Shown: positions 49,628-62,703 of the stretch, one piece after another | Layout of the letters: each line of letters starts with the position of its first letter | Position numbering within the stretch: the first letter of the stretch is position 1 | Assembly (NCBI GenBank): GCA_016946835.1 | Contig: JACVTC010000001.1 | Coordinates: 1,442,501 to 1,506,500, forward strand | DNA length: 64,000 nt | Direction of reading: 5' to 3' | Source of the DNA: Neocallimastix lanati (nom. inval.) | Taxonomy: Eukaryota; Neocallimastigomycota; Neocallimastigomycetes; Neocallimastigales; Neocallimastigaceae | Notes under the pieces: generated by a model | Databases searched by the model: none | What the model saw: the letters and a program-made list of their open reading frames with translations, nothing else | Told to the model about the DNA's origin: nothing | Translations under genes and position numbers: made by a program

Positions 49628-51662
49628 TTAAATTTATATAGGATATGGAAAAAATAAACAATTTTTCCAGTGAAGTGACAAAATATGTTCCATCAATGAA
49701 ACGTTATTATAAACAATTAATTGAAGCAATAGATTTAAATAAAAGGTATTAAAATATTTCTTAATATTTAAATTATTAAAAATAATAAATAATAATAACA
49801 GTTAATAAATTATATATATAAAATAGTCAAGATGTATTTTCAGAATCTTTTGAAGAAAGAATGTCATTATTAGAAAAGAAAACTCTAGAACAAAAGTATA
49901 TATTTAATAATATAATGTATTATTTTATAATTATTTATAATATATATATATATTAATAAATTTATTTATTTATTTTAGACAATATATATTAAGTTTAAAA
50001 ACAGATACATTATCATATGAAAAGGAAAAAGAAAATTCTTTAAAAAAAATAGAAGAATTAAATAGTACTATAGAGCAATTAAATAATGTAGAGTTTAAAA
50101 TAATAAATTAAAAATATTTGATATATATATATTATTTATCAAATATATTATATGATATATAATATTAATTTAAATTATAATGAATATTATAAAATTATTT
50201 TTTATTAGATTATTAAACAATCAGAAGAAAGGATCAAGCAATTAGAGTCAACAATATTTACAAAGGAAACACTTAAAAAAAGCAAAAGTATGTTAAAGAT
50301 TAAAACAAATAAAATAAACAGTTAAAATGTTAATAGCTATTTATTAATTTTTATATGATATATATATATATATATTAGATGAGTTTAATCTTGTTGTATC
50401 TATATCAAATTGGAAAATTAAGAATTTATCTCCTGATTTAATTTCATATATTCATGATGATATTCTTCAAGTTTCATTTAATCGTAGAAATCAGACAAAT
50501 TTAATTTATGATGTTAATATTGACTTTGTAGATATAAAGGTATAGCCATACAATTATATCAATAAATTATATATATATTCATTATTAAATTAATAATTAA
50601 ATTTACCTTTATTTTTTTTTATTTTTTTTTTTTTTTTTTATTAATTTAAATATTATTACTATTATTATTTTCCTAAATATTTAATTATTATTATTATTAT
50701 TATTATTTTCCTAAATATTTAATTATTATTATTATTATTATTATTATTAAAATGATTAACACTTAAATAAATATAGAAGTCTAAATTCAGAATAGATATT
50801 GAAAAAGTAAGTTTTTTATAAATTATTAATAATACTATTAAATATAATTAAATATTTTTAAATATATTAATTAAATTTAAAAATTTTAATATAATAGTTT
50901 AAACCTGTAATTAAAGGTATACAAAATAAAATTCCTATTTGTGAAAATGATAAAATTATTAGAAAGGTATAAAAATATAATAATTATCATTATAATTTTT
51001 TAAATTAAATAATATTAATTGATATTTATTTATTATTGTTAATACTATACAACAACTTTATACTATATAATAATAATTATTATTATTATTATTATTATTA
51101 TTAAATAAAAGACATTAGATGATGTAGCCTATTATTGGAGTAAATTAACAAAATTATTTCAAGATATTGAATTAGTTTTACAAACAAATATTGTTGAAAT
51201 CTATTCTGCTAACTCTAAGGATATTGAATCTAAAGAAATTCCGTTATCAATGCAAAATAATACAACTATTGTTAGAATTGTTTTCTTCGATGGTAAACAA
51301 AAATTCAGATATTTTGTAGACTTTTTTATAAATAGTAATTGTGCATACCCTTATGGAAAGTTAAATTGGAGATTTGTATATAAATATGGAAATGTTACGT
51401 GAGTTTCAAAAATAAATATAATAATAATTAATATTAATATTATGATAATGATTATCATTTATCATTATTATTTTAATTATTATAATTATTATTATTACTA
51501 TTATTAAACAATTTTTTTTAAAAAATTTTGAATTATTTAAATTTTATTTTTATTATCATAATATTTAGATATGATCTAGTTAAACAAATTATAAATGATA
51601 CACCAAAAGGAAAAAGAAGATTAGAAGAAATATGCAAAAACTTAAGAACTATCCAAATTTAA
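43731..51662 (+). CDS. Kinetochore scaffold KNL1/Spc7
   Basis: Hand-built 23-exon model, about 1677 residues: 43731-43829, 43962-44012, 44208-44221, 44407-44475, 44576-44725, 44851-44910, 44995-47831, 48009-48233, 48419-48430, 48519-48580, 48674-48791, 48905-48975, 49097-49234, 49334-49459, 49642-49745, 49827-49895, 49979-50087, 50209-50287, 50379-50539, 50777-50806, 50898-50966, 51112-51398, 51569-51662. All phases close and the total is a whole number of codons. Role: outer-kinetochore platform that binds PP1, Bub1/Bub3 and the Mis12 complex. Seen: RRVSFASKTHVR (PP1-docking RVSF near residues 68-71), MELT-like motifs FTATMELTQPF (near 331) and TMDITVGVGSI (near 862), an Asn-rich giant exon 7, then the Spc7-type C-terminus (LQLIGIQFKDNFEKK, LKAKQAWYRWRTSM), coiled coils and an RWD-like end (NWKIKNLSPDLISYIHDDIL). 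Exons 3 and 9 are only 14 and 12 nt. Confidence 0.9.
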
Positions 51663-52132
51663 ATAATAATAATAATAAAAAATAAAATATATATATTCAT
51701 TTATAAATAATTAATTATTTATTTTACCCCTATATATATATATAATATTCTAGTATTTATATAACATAATACATTTCTTTTTTATTTATATTTATTTATT
51801 AGTTTTATTGGTTAAACAGTCAGTTATTTTTTTACTAAAAATTTTTATTTACACATTTAATAATAATAGAAAATTTTTATTTAATTTATCTTTAAAAAAA
51901 TTTAATAAAACAAAAAATTTAAATAATTCATAAGAATAATAAAAATAATATATTTAAAAATTGATGAAACATTTTTATTTTTAATAGTAATGATTTATTA
52001 TATTATTATTTAAAAGAAAAAAAAAGTATATATTTATATATATATATATTTAATAATAATTTTGTTATAACATAATATATCATTTTAATATATAAATTTA
52101 TTAAAAGAAACAATAAATTATATTTGATCATT

Positions 52133-52187
<55 letters not shown>

Positions 52188-52240
52188 AAAATTTCTATAA
52201 ATTATTCAATTATTTTGTTTGTAATATATTTTTGTTATAA

Positions 52241-52271
<31 letters not shown>

Positions 52272-52668
52272 AATTTATTATTATTATTATTATTATTATC
52301 CTATTTAAATATTAATATTTGAACAATGTAGTTTTACAATTGTAATATTATGTTCCTAATCATGTTTCCTATTTTTTTTTTTTTTTTTAAAAACAAATAA
52401 TTATATTTTATATTATAAAATTAAATTAAAAATTATTCAAAAAAATTTCGTATTCTTAACATCATCTATTAAAAAAAAAAAAAAAAAAAAAAAAACAATA
52501 TTTAGTATTTTACATATTTAATAAGTTTTATATATATCTTTTTTTTTTTTTTTTTTTTTTTTTTTTGATATTTCAAATATATATATAAAGGATAATAAAT
52601 ATAAGTTAATATTATAAATTTATTTTATTTAATAATTAAAAAATTAAACCTTTAACTTCTTTAAATAA

Positions 52669-52708
<40 letters not shown>

Positions 52709-53156
52709 AAGAAAGAAAAGGTAATTTTAATATTATTTTAAATTGATTTGGGTGGTTTCAGTTTATTAAAAAAAAATATTTTTAATAATAAAATTTATAA
52801 TGGTATATTAAATTAAATAATTCATTAATACAAATTTGTTTATATATAAATATATATATATATTTATTACAATTAAGAATTGGTTGTTTTATAAAAATTA
52901 AATAAAATTTATTTTTATATATGTATTTTTTTTTTTTTTTTTTATTATTATTAAGTTAAAAAAAATAATACTATAAATAATAAAAAATATAATGAAATAA
53001 AATAAATTAGAAATAGAAATTGAAATAAAAAATAAAACTTATTAAAAACGGAGATAAAAAAGAAAGTGAAAAAAAAAAAAAAAAATAAATATTAAGCAAA
53101 TTAATGTAAGATACATTCAATCATAAAAAAGAAAAAGATTATTAATATTAACTAAC

Positions 53157-53187
<31 letters not shown>

Positions 53188-53457
53188 ATGAATATATATA
53201 TTAATCAATAAGCAAAAATAATAATAATTAATAAAAAAATATTATATAAAAAAAAAAAAAAAAAAATAATAATAATAATAATAATAGTAATAATAATAAT
53301 AATAATTGTATATATAAATAAATAAAAAAAAAAAAAAAAAAAAGAAATTTCATATTACTATTCAAAAAATCATTTCATTATTTATATATTAAAAATAAAA
53401 TCTTAAAGATAATAATAAATAATTTCAAATATAAATAATTATTATAATAGTGATAAA
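51663..53457. other. Intergenic, homopolymer-rich
   Basis: Between KNL1 and the PIG-M-type gene. Contains many A- and T-runs, including a 48-base A-run near 52138-52185, T-runs near 52539-52566 and A-runs near 52671-52706 and 53157-53185, plus an ATT array at 52278-52300. No gene seen. Confidence 0.7.
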
Positions 53458-55283
53458 ATGGATAAAACTATTAAAATATTATTACTTTTGGGTACCATTC
53501 TTAGAATTGGATTTCTTTTATATGGTTTATGGCAGGATAAACATATGTTAGTAAAATTCACAGATATAGATTACTCAGTTTTTACTGATGCTTCACGTTT
53601 TGTAAATCAAAAACAATCACCATATGAAAGAGCAACTTATCGTTATACACCCCTTTTAGCTTGGCTTTTAGTACCAAATATTACAGTAATTCCTGAATTT
53701 GGAAAAATATTATTTATTATTTGTGATCTAATCGTAGGCTATTACATATATGAATTTTTAAAAATGTTCAAAGTTACTAGTAAAGTTATGATTATATCTT
53801 TAACTTCCATTTGGCTTTTAAATCCATTTGTTATTACCATTTCAACAAGAGGTAGTGCTGAAAGTATATTAGATATGCTTGTTATGGCAACGCTTTATTG
53901 TTTTGCTACCAAGAGATTAATCCTTGGTTCAATATTATATGGATTTTCAGTTCATTTTAAAATCTATCCAATTCTTTATTCTCTTCCTATTCTATATATG
54001 TTAGATAGTAATTATCTTGGTGTTAAAGCAAAATTATTTAATTCAGCAAGAATAAAATTCTTTTTATTAAGTGCAGGTACTTTCTTTTTATTAACTGGTA
54101 TTATGTATAAAATGTAAGTACATTTAAATTTTGAAATAAAAATATGATAATTTTTAATAAGAATATTATAAATAATTAGTTTTCATTTTAATAAAAATTT
54201 TTATAATAATAAATAATATTAAATAAATAATATTAATAAAAATTATTAATCATAAATTGTTAATCCTTTTTTTTTTTTTTATTCATTTATTTATATGTTT
54301 TTATTTATTTATTTATTCATTCATTCATTATTCTTAAAATTTTATTATAATAATCTATAAATATAGCTATGGAATGGAATTTCTCAATGAAACTTACTTT
54401 TATCATTTAATTAGAAAGGATCACAGACATAATTTTTCAATTTATTTCTATCAAATGTATCTTTCAATGTCTGTTACTGAATCTTTCTTTTCAAAAATTT
54501 TAGGTCTTTTAACATTTATTCCTCAAATGCTTTTAATAGTTTTAATTGGTCTCTATTATTATAAGGATATCATTTTCTGTTGTTTCTTACAAACTTATGT
54601 ATTTGTTACTTATCAAAAAGTTTGCACATCACAGGTATTACATTTATTTTAATAGTTAACATTATTATAAATATAATAATTATTTGGTAATATATTTATG
54701 GTAATTAATTCAATATATATATATATTAACTTTTTACTTATACAAATAGTACTTTATGTGGTATCTTTGCTTCTTACCATTAATTATTCCACAATCAAAA
54801 TTAATGAAGAAACCAATTCAAGCTATTTTATTAATTATTGCATGGGTTGCTACACAGGTATTTTAAACATTATATTAATAATAATAGAAGGGAAATAATT
54901 GATTTATATATATATTTATATAATTATTTTTATTTTTATTTTTTATTTTTTATTATATATATATATATATTTTTTTTATATAAAAAATCAACAAAATATA
55001 ATAACTTTATTCATTTTATAAATAAAAACATAAATGATTATCATAATAATGATAATAAAATATAATAAAAAATTAGGCTATCTACCTTTCTAGTGCTTTT
55101 AAACTGGAACATCTTGGACAAAATAATTATATTAATATATGGCTTACGGAACTCTTATTATTTGTTGCAAATATATGGATTATATATTCCTTTATGAAAA
55201 ATAATAATAACACTCCAATATTTTCTGAAGGAAAAATAAATCCGAATAAGATAACTAAACCAATAGAATATAAAAATAAATAA
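53458..55283 (+). CDS. GPI mannosyltransferase I catalytic subunit (PIG-M/GPI14)
   Basis: Hand-built four-exon model: 53458-54113, 54367-54634, 54750-54857, 55077-55283; 412 residues, all phases close. It adds the first mannose (alpha-1,4, from dolichol-phosphate mannose) to the GPI anchor precursor in the ER lumen. Family features: short N-terminal helix, then the DID (DXD-type) motif in FTDIDYSVFTDASRFV, SPYERATYRYTPLLAWLL, NPFVITISTRGSAES, YGFSVHFKIYPILY, YGMEFLNETYFYHLIRKDHR followed by HNFSIYFYQ, QKVCTSQYFMWYLCFLPLI, and the C-terminal LEHLGQNNYINIWL. The length is normal for PIG-M. Multiple hydrophobic helices as expected. Each intron begins GTAAGT, GTATTA or GTATTT. Confidence 0.94.
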
Positions 55284-55393
55284 TAGAAAAATAAATAATA
55301 GATGAATAAATAAATAAATAAAATGAGATAACCACACAAATTATAAACACACGAGTCAAATGATAATACTAATTAAAAAAATATAAACAATAA

Positions 55394-55441
<48 letters not shown>

Positions 55442-55796
55442 AATAAAAAATAAAAAATAAAATAATATAAAAAATAAAAAATTATATAAATAAATAAATA
55501 TCATAAAATATAATAATAATTAATAATTAAAAAGATTTATTTAAAATTAAATATATATATATATATATTTTTATTATTTTATAATTAATGATTATGTATT
55601 TAATCAATTTGTTTGTTAAATTAACAATAAAACGTATAATACTTTATTAAATAAATGATAATTATTTTTAATGTATATTATCTGATTTATAAATTTCATA
55701 ATTAATATCTTTTTTTTTTTTTATTATTATTATTATTATTTTAAATAGTTTTTTTTTTTTTTTTTTTTTTTTGATTTGATATTATATAAATTTAAT
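55284..55796. other. 3' flank of PIG-M gene
   Basis: Simple-repeat-rich (AAT array at 55396-55432, AAAT-type stretches, T-run at 55750-55772). No gene seen; the minus-strand open frame at 55127-55339 is antisense to the last PIG-M exon. Confidence 0.6.
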
Positions 55797-56595
55797 ATGA
55801 CAGATGAAAAAAAGAATAGAGAATTAAAGAGCATTTTCAATTTATATGAAATGAAAATTTTATTGGATTTTTCCTTCAGTGTTAATATAACCCTTTTAAA
55901 GAATTATAATTAATTTGAAATTTACAAAGAAAATTAATTTGAAAAAAATTAAAAGATAACATATAAAGAAATGTTATAAGAAACATTTTTAAAATAATTA
56001 AAAATAAGACCTTTAATGTTATTGGTCTCAGCTTATGAAAAATACCAACAATAAAAAATTTGAAGTTATTATTATGGCTGATTTATTATTCAATCATTCA
56101 ATATATTACAGACTCGCAAAAAATATTTTAATCCAGATAGTATTGTATTATATAAATAATGAAAAATCTTTTTTATTAATTTCCTTTTTTCCTTTGAAAT
56201 TTTATGATATTTAATTAAATTATGAATTTGTAGATAGAAAAAGTTATAATTTCTTTAATATTTTGTATGAGTAATTTAGCTTTATGGTTGAGATGTTTGA
56301 TACAAAATTGAAAGTTATTTTTATATACATATATAATAATATTGATTATATAAAAATTAGACAAAAAATTCAATAAAAAATAAAATATAGTCAGATAGAT
56401 AAATAAAGAATAAAAGGCTAAATTAATAATAAATTTTAATAATATATTTTAAAAGATCCAGGATTTGAAGAAGTTGAATTAATTATTAATGCTTATTCTT
56501 TAAGAACGAACCAAAAAAAACTATATGAAACAACAAATTATTTTGATTCAAAATTTAAATTTTATGTCATTAATATTAATAGATATTTAATGTGA
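55797..56595 (+). pseudogene. Relic of a protein N-methyltransferase (Nnt1/Efm7-like)
   Basis: Three plus-strand coding-like pieces in less AT-rich DNA. First, 55797 (ATG) reads MTDEKKNRELKSIFNLYEMK and stops after 39 codons. Second, 56017-56214 reads CYWSQLMKNTNNKKFEVIIM then ADLLFNHSIYYRLAKNIL before TAA. The DLLFNHS segment after a FEVII strand is characteristic of the Nnt1/Efm7 branch of seven-beta-strand lysine/N-terminal methyltransferases, where it is normally DLxFNHSEH. Third, from about 56457 to TGA at 56595 reads DPGFEEVELIINAYSLRTN and ends FDSKFKFYV, compatible with a C-terminal strand. The S-adenosylmethionine-binding glycine motif is not visible. It could also be a divergent gene with unrecognised introns, but the stops make decay more likely. 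Confidence 0.45.
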
Positions 56596-57640
56596 AAAAA
56601 AAAAATGATAATTAAAAAAAATTTCTTGTGATGTATTTATATATATATATATATTTTTTTATTACAATTTATTAATATTTAATGTAATAAATAAAAAAGG
56701 CAAATGTAAATAAATTTAGTTAAATAATTTATTATTCATTTAAATTTTACTATGTTAATATATATATATTAAATTGTGTTATATTATATACTATATTTTT
56801 TATATTTTTTATAATGTTTTTTTTTTTTTTTTTTTTTAAAAAAAATATTGTGTTACTAAACTTGGAATCATTAATTTTTAATACATCAGATTGCTTAACA
56901 GTTTGATGATTAAATATATTCAATAATAAATAAAAAAAATTTTATTTTCTGTATTTTGTTTATGTTTCAATATCTTTATATAATAAAAACTTAGTATAAA
57001 TTAAAATTCATATAATAAATTATAATAAATTATATATTATATTGTAACTTGTAACTAAATCATAAATAAATTCATAAATATTTAATTTCAAATTTATAAT
57101 ATTAAATATTTTAATTATAAATAGTAGAACTGATATAGAATAACACAGTGTTATATATATATATATATATATTTTCATGAATAGTATCATGTTGAAAGAA
57201 AATCAATATAATATTTGATTTTTCTATTTACGAAATATAAATAATTAATTATAATACCTATATCTTATTTGAAATTATAATACCCACTATTAAAATTTTA
57301 TTATTTTTTATTTTTAAGGTATACAATAAATAAATTTTTAACAAAAAGAAACCTTGAAATTATGTATATCAAAATACTTTTATATATTATCTGGCTATAA
57401 AAATAAAAACTTTTACCTAATAAATGATATTAATATTATTTTAATTATTCAAATAATTATAATCTTCCATAATTTTTATTGTTATTGTATTTAATTTTTT
57501 ATTATAATTTTATTAATAGTATTCAAAATTTTCAGAACATTTTACTCGTAACTTAAAATTTTAAATAATAAATAACTATTATATTTTTTATATAATTATT
57601 TATTATTTATTATGTATTATTAATTATTTAATTATTTATT

Positions 57641-57888
57641 TATTATTTATTATTTATTATTTATTATTTATTATTTATTATTTATTTATTATTTATTATT
57701 TATTATTTATTATTTATTATTTATTATTTATTATTTATTATTTATTATTTATTATTTATTATTTAATTATTTAATTATTTAATTATTTACTTTTTACTAT
57801 TTATTATTCAATTATTTATTATTATTTATTATTTATTATTTATTATTTATTATTTATTATTTATTATTTATTATTTATTATTTATTAT
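57641..57888. repeat. (TTATTTA)n heptanucleotide arrays
   Basis: Two blocks of TTATTTA-type heptamers (57641-57760 and 57822-57888), separated by AATTATTT variants. This is the reverse complement of the TAATAAA unit at 28527 and 61517. Confidence 0.92.
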
Positions 57889-59679
57889 GAAAAAGAAATA
57901 AAAATTTTTTTTGATGAAGATATTACTAAATAATAAATGATTGGATAAATTTAAATTGATATCTTCTAAGTATTTATTTTGTGAAAAAAGATTCTAAAAA
58001 CATAAAAATATAGATTATTCATATATTTGTGATCAAAGTGTAATAGACTTTAATTAAAACCAATGTAATTTATCATATATTAAGATTAGATTATAATTGG
58101 AAATTAATCCTACTTTTTAATATTTTTACTAAAATAGAAATTTTATATTAAGAAATTAAAGCATATAATACATATTGAATATTTAAAATATTATATTATA
58201 TTATATAATATAATATATATGGAATATATTACCAATAAATGTATTTTAAAAATGAATAATCCATCTTAATAAATTTAGAAAAAAAAGAAAAAAATTATTT
58301 ATGTAAGATAGAGAATTGTAAAATAGTAAAAAATTAATTTTTTTTTATTTATTTATTAATCTATTTATTCATTTATTTAATTATAAATTATTATTTTTAA
58401 TTATAATTTATTGTTCTTTAAATATTAAAACTATTAATTATATATTTCTGATTAGTACTTAATATAAAGTAATAATATATATAATATATAATAAATAATT
58501 GTAAATAGTTTAATGATATTTAAACTGTTATATATAGTGTTATCTTACTGGTTTTGATATATGAATATATAACTATAATATTATAAAATAAACTGATTAA
58601 TATATAAATGTATGTATATATAAACAAAAATATATTTATCTATATATTTCATATTCTACTATACAATTTTATATAATTATATATAATATTAACTTGTAAC
58701 AATACAATCAAAGTTTTCACTTTTAAACTTTATATATATATAGGTAGTGTTAATTTTTGAATATATTAAAATAGAATAAATAAAAAAATACTATATTTTA
58801 TACCATTAAATACTTGGTATTTTTTTTTTATTTGTTCGATAGATCCAGTAATATATATTTTGAAGCTATAACTAAATTTGATCAATTAAACCTTAAAAAC
58901 TTAATATAGGAGAAACATATACTGGGTAAGAATTTATTAAATAATATATATAAATAATTTATATAATTTATATAATTTAACATATTTTTATTAATATAAA
59001 AAATACAATAATTGAATTTTAAAAAATAAAAAACGAATAATTAAAAAATCATATTTATAAAATGAATTTTATTATTTATAATTATTTTTTTATGAATTTT
59101 TCATTTTTTTTTTTCATGCAAACCCATTTCATTTTTTTTTTTAATTTTTTACTAAAAAAAAAAAAAAAAATTAAAATACCATTTAATATATTTATAATTA
59201 AAAATAAATTATTTCTTAATAATTATTTTTGATACCATTAAAAATATATATATATATAATATTTTTATTCCAATTAAGTGTTTTTGTGGAAAGAAGTTAA
59301 ATGAGTAACATAAATATAATATAATAAAAGCAATATTTTTTTTTTAATTTAAAGATATAACCATAACCATTTTAATATTCTTTATACATAAGAGTAGTAA
59401 TTTGATGTTAATGAAAATTTTTGATAATTTATAATTTATTATCATTCTACTATTAATTTATATCTTTTTTTTTTATTTTATTTTAAAGATCAATAATTGA
59501 AACTCAATATATTGAGTATTTGACAAAAAAATAGCCTTATATTAATTATTTTTTATTTGAATTTATAATCTACTTTTTTTTTCAAAAAATTTATCAAAAA
59601 TTTTTTAATAAAAGTCATGAAAAGATTATGTTAAAAATATTATAATATAATAATAATAATTGTTTAAATTTTATTATCA

Positions 59680-59710
<31 letters not shown>

Positions 59711-59895
59711 TAAAATAAAAAAAAGTAAATTAAAGAAACTTTAAATATTAAATATATAAGCAATATAAGAATAAAATAAATAGTAAAGTTAATATGTTAA
59801 TATATTTAACAATAAAAAAAATTTTTTTTTTAATTAATAAATAAAAAATAAAAAAATAAATATGTATTGTATTATACTATTTAAAAATTTTTTTA

Positions 59896-60022
59896 GCTTA
59901 ACTAATTGTATAGAATGTTTTTAAAAATTATTTATGTTCATTTGCTGAATTTAATTGTATAGAATGTTATTAAAAATTATTTATGTTCATACGCTAAAAA
60001 GTTTATAGATAACATTCTATAC
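59896..60022. repeat. 48/49-bp direct repeat with inverted 14-mer
   Basis: Two units starting GCT at 59896 and 59944 share TAATTGTATAGAATGTT, TTAAAAATTATTTATGTTCA. A third partial GCT follows at 59993. The 14-mer GTATAGAATGTTAT (59957-59970) recurs inverted at 60009-60022. Confidence 0.85.
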
Positions 60023-60209
60023 ATGTTTTATTATTTTATTAAATATTTTATAAAATCAGAAAGTCACGTCATGTCACGAAGTACAATTTAATATTTATAT
60101 TTATGTTTTTAAATAATTTTATGTACATATTATAGGAATAATTTAAAGTTAATATTAAACTATTTTGACAAGAATAAAATAAATACTAGAATATTAATAT
60201 AAAATACAG

Positions 60210-60288
60210 ATTAAAATAAAATAAAATAAAATAAAAAATAAAATAAAATAAAATAAAAAATAAAATAAAATAAAATAAAATAAAATAA
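60210..60288. repeat. (AAAAT)n pentanucleotide array
   Basis: AAAAT units in three blocks separated by single extra A bases. Confidence 0.85.
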
Positions 60289-60494
60289 TGATAATAATAA
60301 TAATATTTTAACTTTGATGTTAAAATAATAGCTTTTTTTTTTATTACAGAGTAAAAATATTCTAATTTTTCATTATAAAAAATAGCAAATATATTTATTA
60401 TATCATATTTTTTATATTACTTTTATATTTCTAAAACCATTAGAAAATTATAAAACAAAATGTTGGAAATCTTTTTTATGAAAAATTATTTATT

Positions 60495-60556
60495 AAAATT
60501 ATAGGAGGTTTAAAAATATACTTTTTTTCTTAAAACATCTTTACTCCTATAATTTT
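60495..60556. repeat. 13-bp inverted repeat
   Basis: AAAATTATAGGAG at 60495-60507 is the exact reverse complement of CTCCTATAATTTT at 60544-60556, with a 36-base loop. It could be a small MITE-like remnant or a chance stem. Confidence 0.7.
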
Positions 60557-61200
60557 TGGATGTTAAAAAATATTAATATATATGATATATTATATATACC
60601 ATTTAAGTACTATATAAATATATTGATTTATTTAATTTTGATATAATTTTGAATATAATGAAAATTTATTAGTAATGTGGATTTTAAAAAGTAATTTTAA
60701 ATAAATAGCTAATAGTTTTAATATTTTAAAATAAAAATAAAACCAAAATGAATTAAGATAAATAGTGAAGTAATATAAAATATTAAAGCTTTATTAAAAT
60801 ATAATTATTATAAAATAAATAGTAAAGTAATATAAAAAATTAATAACAAAAAAGTTTACAAAGGATATAATGCGAATTTATAATAATAATAATAATAGAT
60901 ATAAATATATAACTATTTAAAATTATATTTAAATAATAATTCTTTAATTTATAATAGTATGCTATATGAATTTGAAAGGATAATTAACGCTATATTTAAC
61001 TAAAATTTTTATCATAGATTCTTTCATTTAAATTTTAATCTGTAAAATTTCTATCTATAAAATCTATTTTAATGATTATTAATTATTAAAACTGAATTAA
61101 ATATGTAATATAATACATCATGTTATGCTAAACATTAATAATATTTTATTTTTAATGTGGTTTGTTTAAATTTATAGCATTCTTACTAAAAAGAAAATCT

Positions 61201-61231
<31 letters not shown>

Positions 61232-61516
61232 TCAAATAATACCAATGCTAATAATAATTATAGTATTTATTTATTTATTAATAATATATTAAATAAAGTA
61301 TTATATTTTACTAATAGATTAATAGTTATAATAATAATAATAGTAATAATTATAAAAATAAAAAAAGATTTTATCAATAATAAAACATAAATACTCCTAT
61401 TGTAAAATCTTTAATGTGTATATTAATAACTTCTATGATACATTTAAATATTATTTTATGTGGTATGCGATTATTTTAAAATATCCGTACCACACTAAAA
61501 ATTTTTAAAAATAATT

Positions 61517-61710
61517 GAATAATAATAAATAATAAATAATAAATAATAAATAATAAATAATAAATAATAAATAATAAATAATAAATAATAAATAATAAAT
61601 AATAAATAATAAATAATAAATAATAAATAATAAATAATAAATAATAAATAATAAATAATAAATAATAAATAATAAATAATAAATAATAAATAATAAATAA
61701 TAAATAATAA
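61517..61710. repeat. (TAATAAA)n heptanucleotide array, about 27 units
   Basis: Nearly perfect heptamer array, followed after a short break by an AAAT tetramer array (about 61744-61773). Confidence 0.95.
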
Positions 61711-61741
61711 AAAAGAGTATTTATTAATAAATAATAAATAA

Positions 61742-61772
<31 letters not shown>

Positions 61773-62703
61773 ATATTAAATAATTATAATAAAAAAAAAA
61801 TGTAATAATAATATTTGAAATTTTATATTTTAAGCATTTTCTGTTAAATTTAACACAGCTCTTAATAAAGAAATTTGGTTTTTACATCAATATATATTTC
61901 ATTTAATTAAATTTTAATTAATGCAATATAATAAAATACTAATAAAATACTTCATATATATAATAATTATATTGTTCGTAAATTATTATATGTGAATCTA
62001 TATAATAGAATTATAAAATTTTTTAAATCAAAAATTAAGATTAAAATGATTAATATATATTAAAATATGTTTATAATATATTTACAATATATTATTAAAT
62101 TTATTATATATATGAATAGACAACCATAGAATTTATTTTTTTTTAATTTATAATCAATATATTCTAATATTTAAGGGATATCAATATAATTTAAATATAT
62201 TTTAGTTATATATGAAGTATATATATACTTTTTTTTTTGAAATAAAATATAATATATGTAAATAAAGTAGAAATAATATTTGATAAAATTATGATTTTTA
62301 ATATAATATATAATATTATTATATAATTCCAATATATTTGATAGTCTTTTATAATATATTTAATATAGAATATGATTTTTTATTAATAATAATTTATGAA
62401 AAGAAATCTTTAATAAAAAAAGATATATAAAAAATAATTTTTTTCTTTCTTTTTTTATTAAAAATTTTTTATTGCAAATTTTTAAGGAATAATTAGAGAA
62501 AAGATAGTAATCTAAAAATCTTTTTAGAGTTAATATATATATATTATTTATTTGTTTTTTATAAAAGGAATATAAATAAATTAATAATTTACTTTAATAA
62601 TAAAAATATAAAAATAAAAAGAATATAAATAATATAATAGAAGTTTTTTTTTTTTTGTTAATAAGTCATAGTTTAATTTAAAATTTAATTAATATTAATA
62701 AAA

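Larger units (their letters stand above)
56596..62703. other. AT-rich intergenic desert with simple repeats
   Basis: No supported gene. Contains heptamer arrays (57641-57888 and 61517-61710), AAAAT pentamers (about 60210-60288), a 48/49-bp direct repeat with an inverted end (59896-60022) and a 13-bp inverted repeat (60495-60556). About 58830-58930 is less AT-rich and shows short coding-like frames (SSNIYFEAITKFDQLNLKNL) cut by stops, which I cannot assign. Confidence 0.6.

Noticed and set aside
49321-49661. Minus-strand Leu/Cys/Tyr-rich frames
   Set aside because: Antisense of a KNL1 exon and of a CAA/AAT simple repeat in the adjacent intron.
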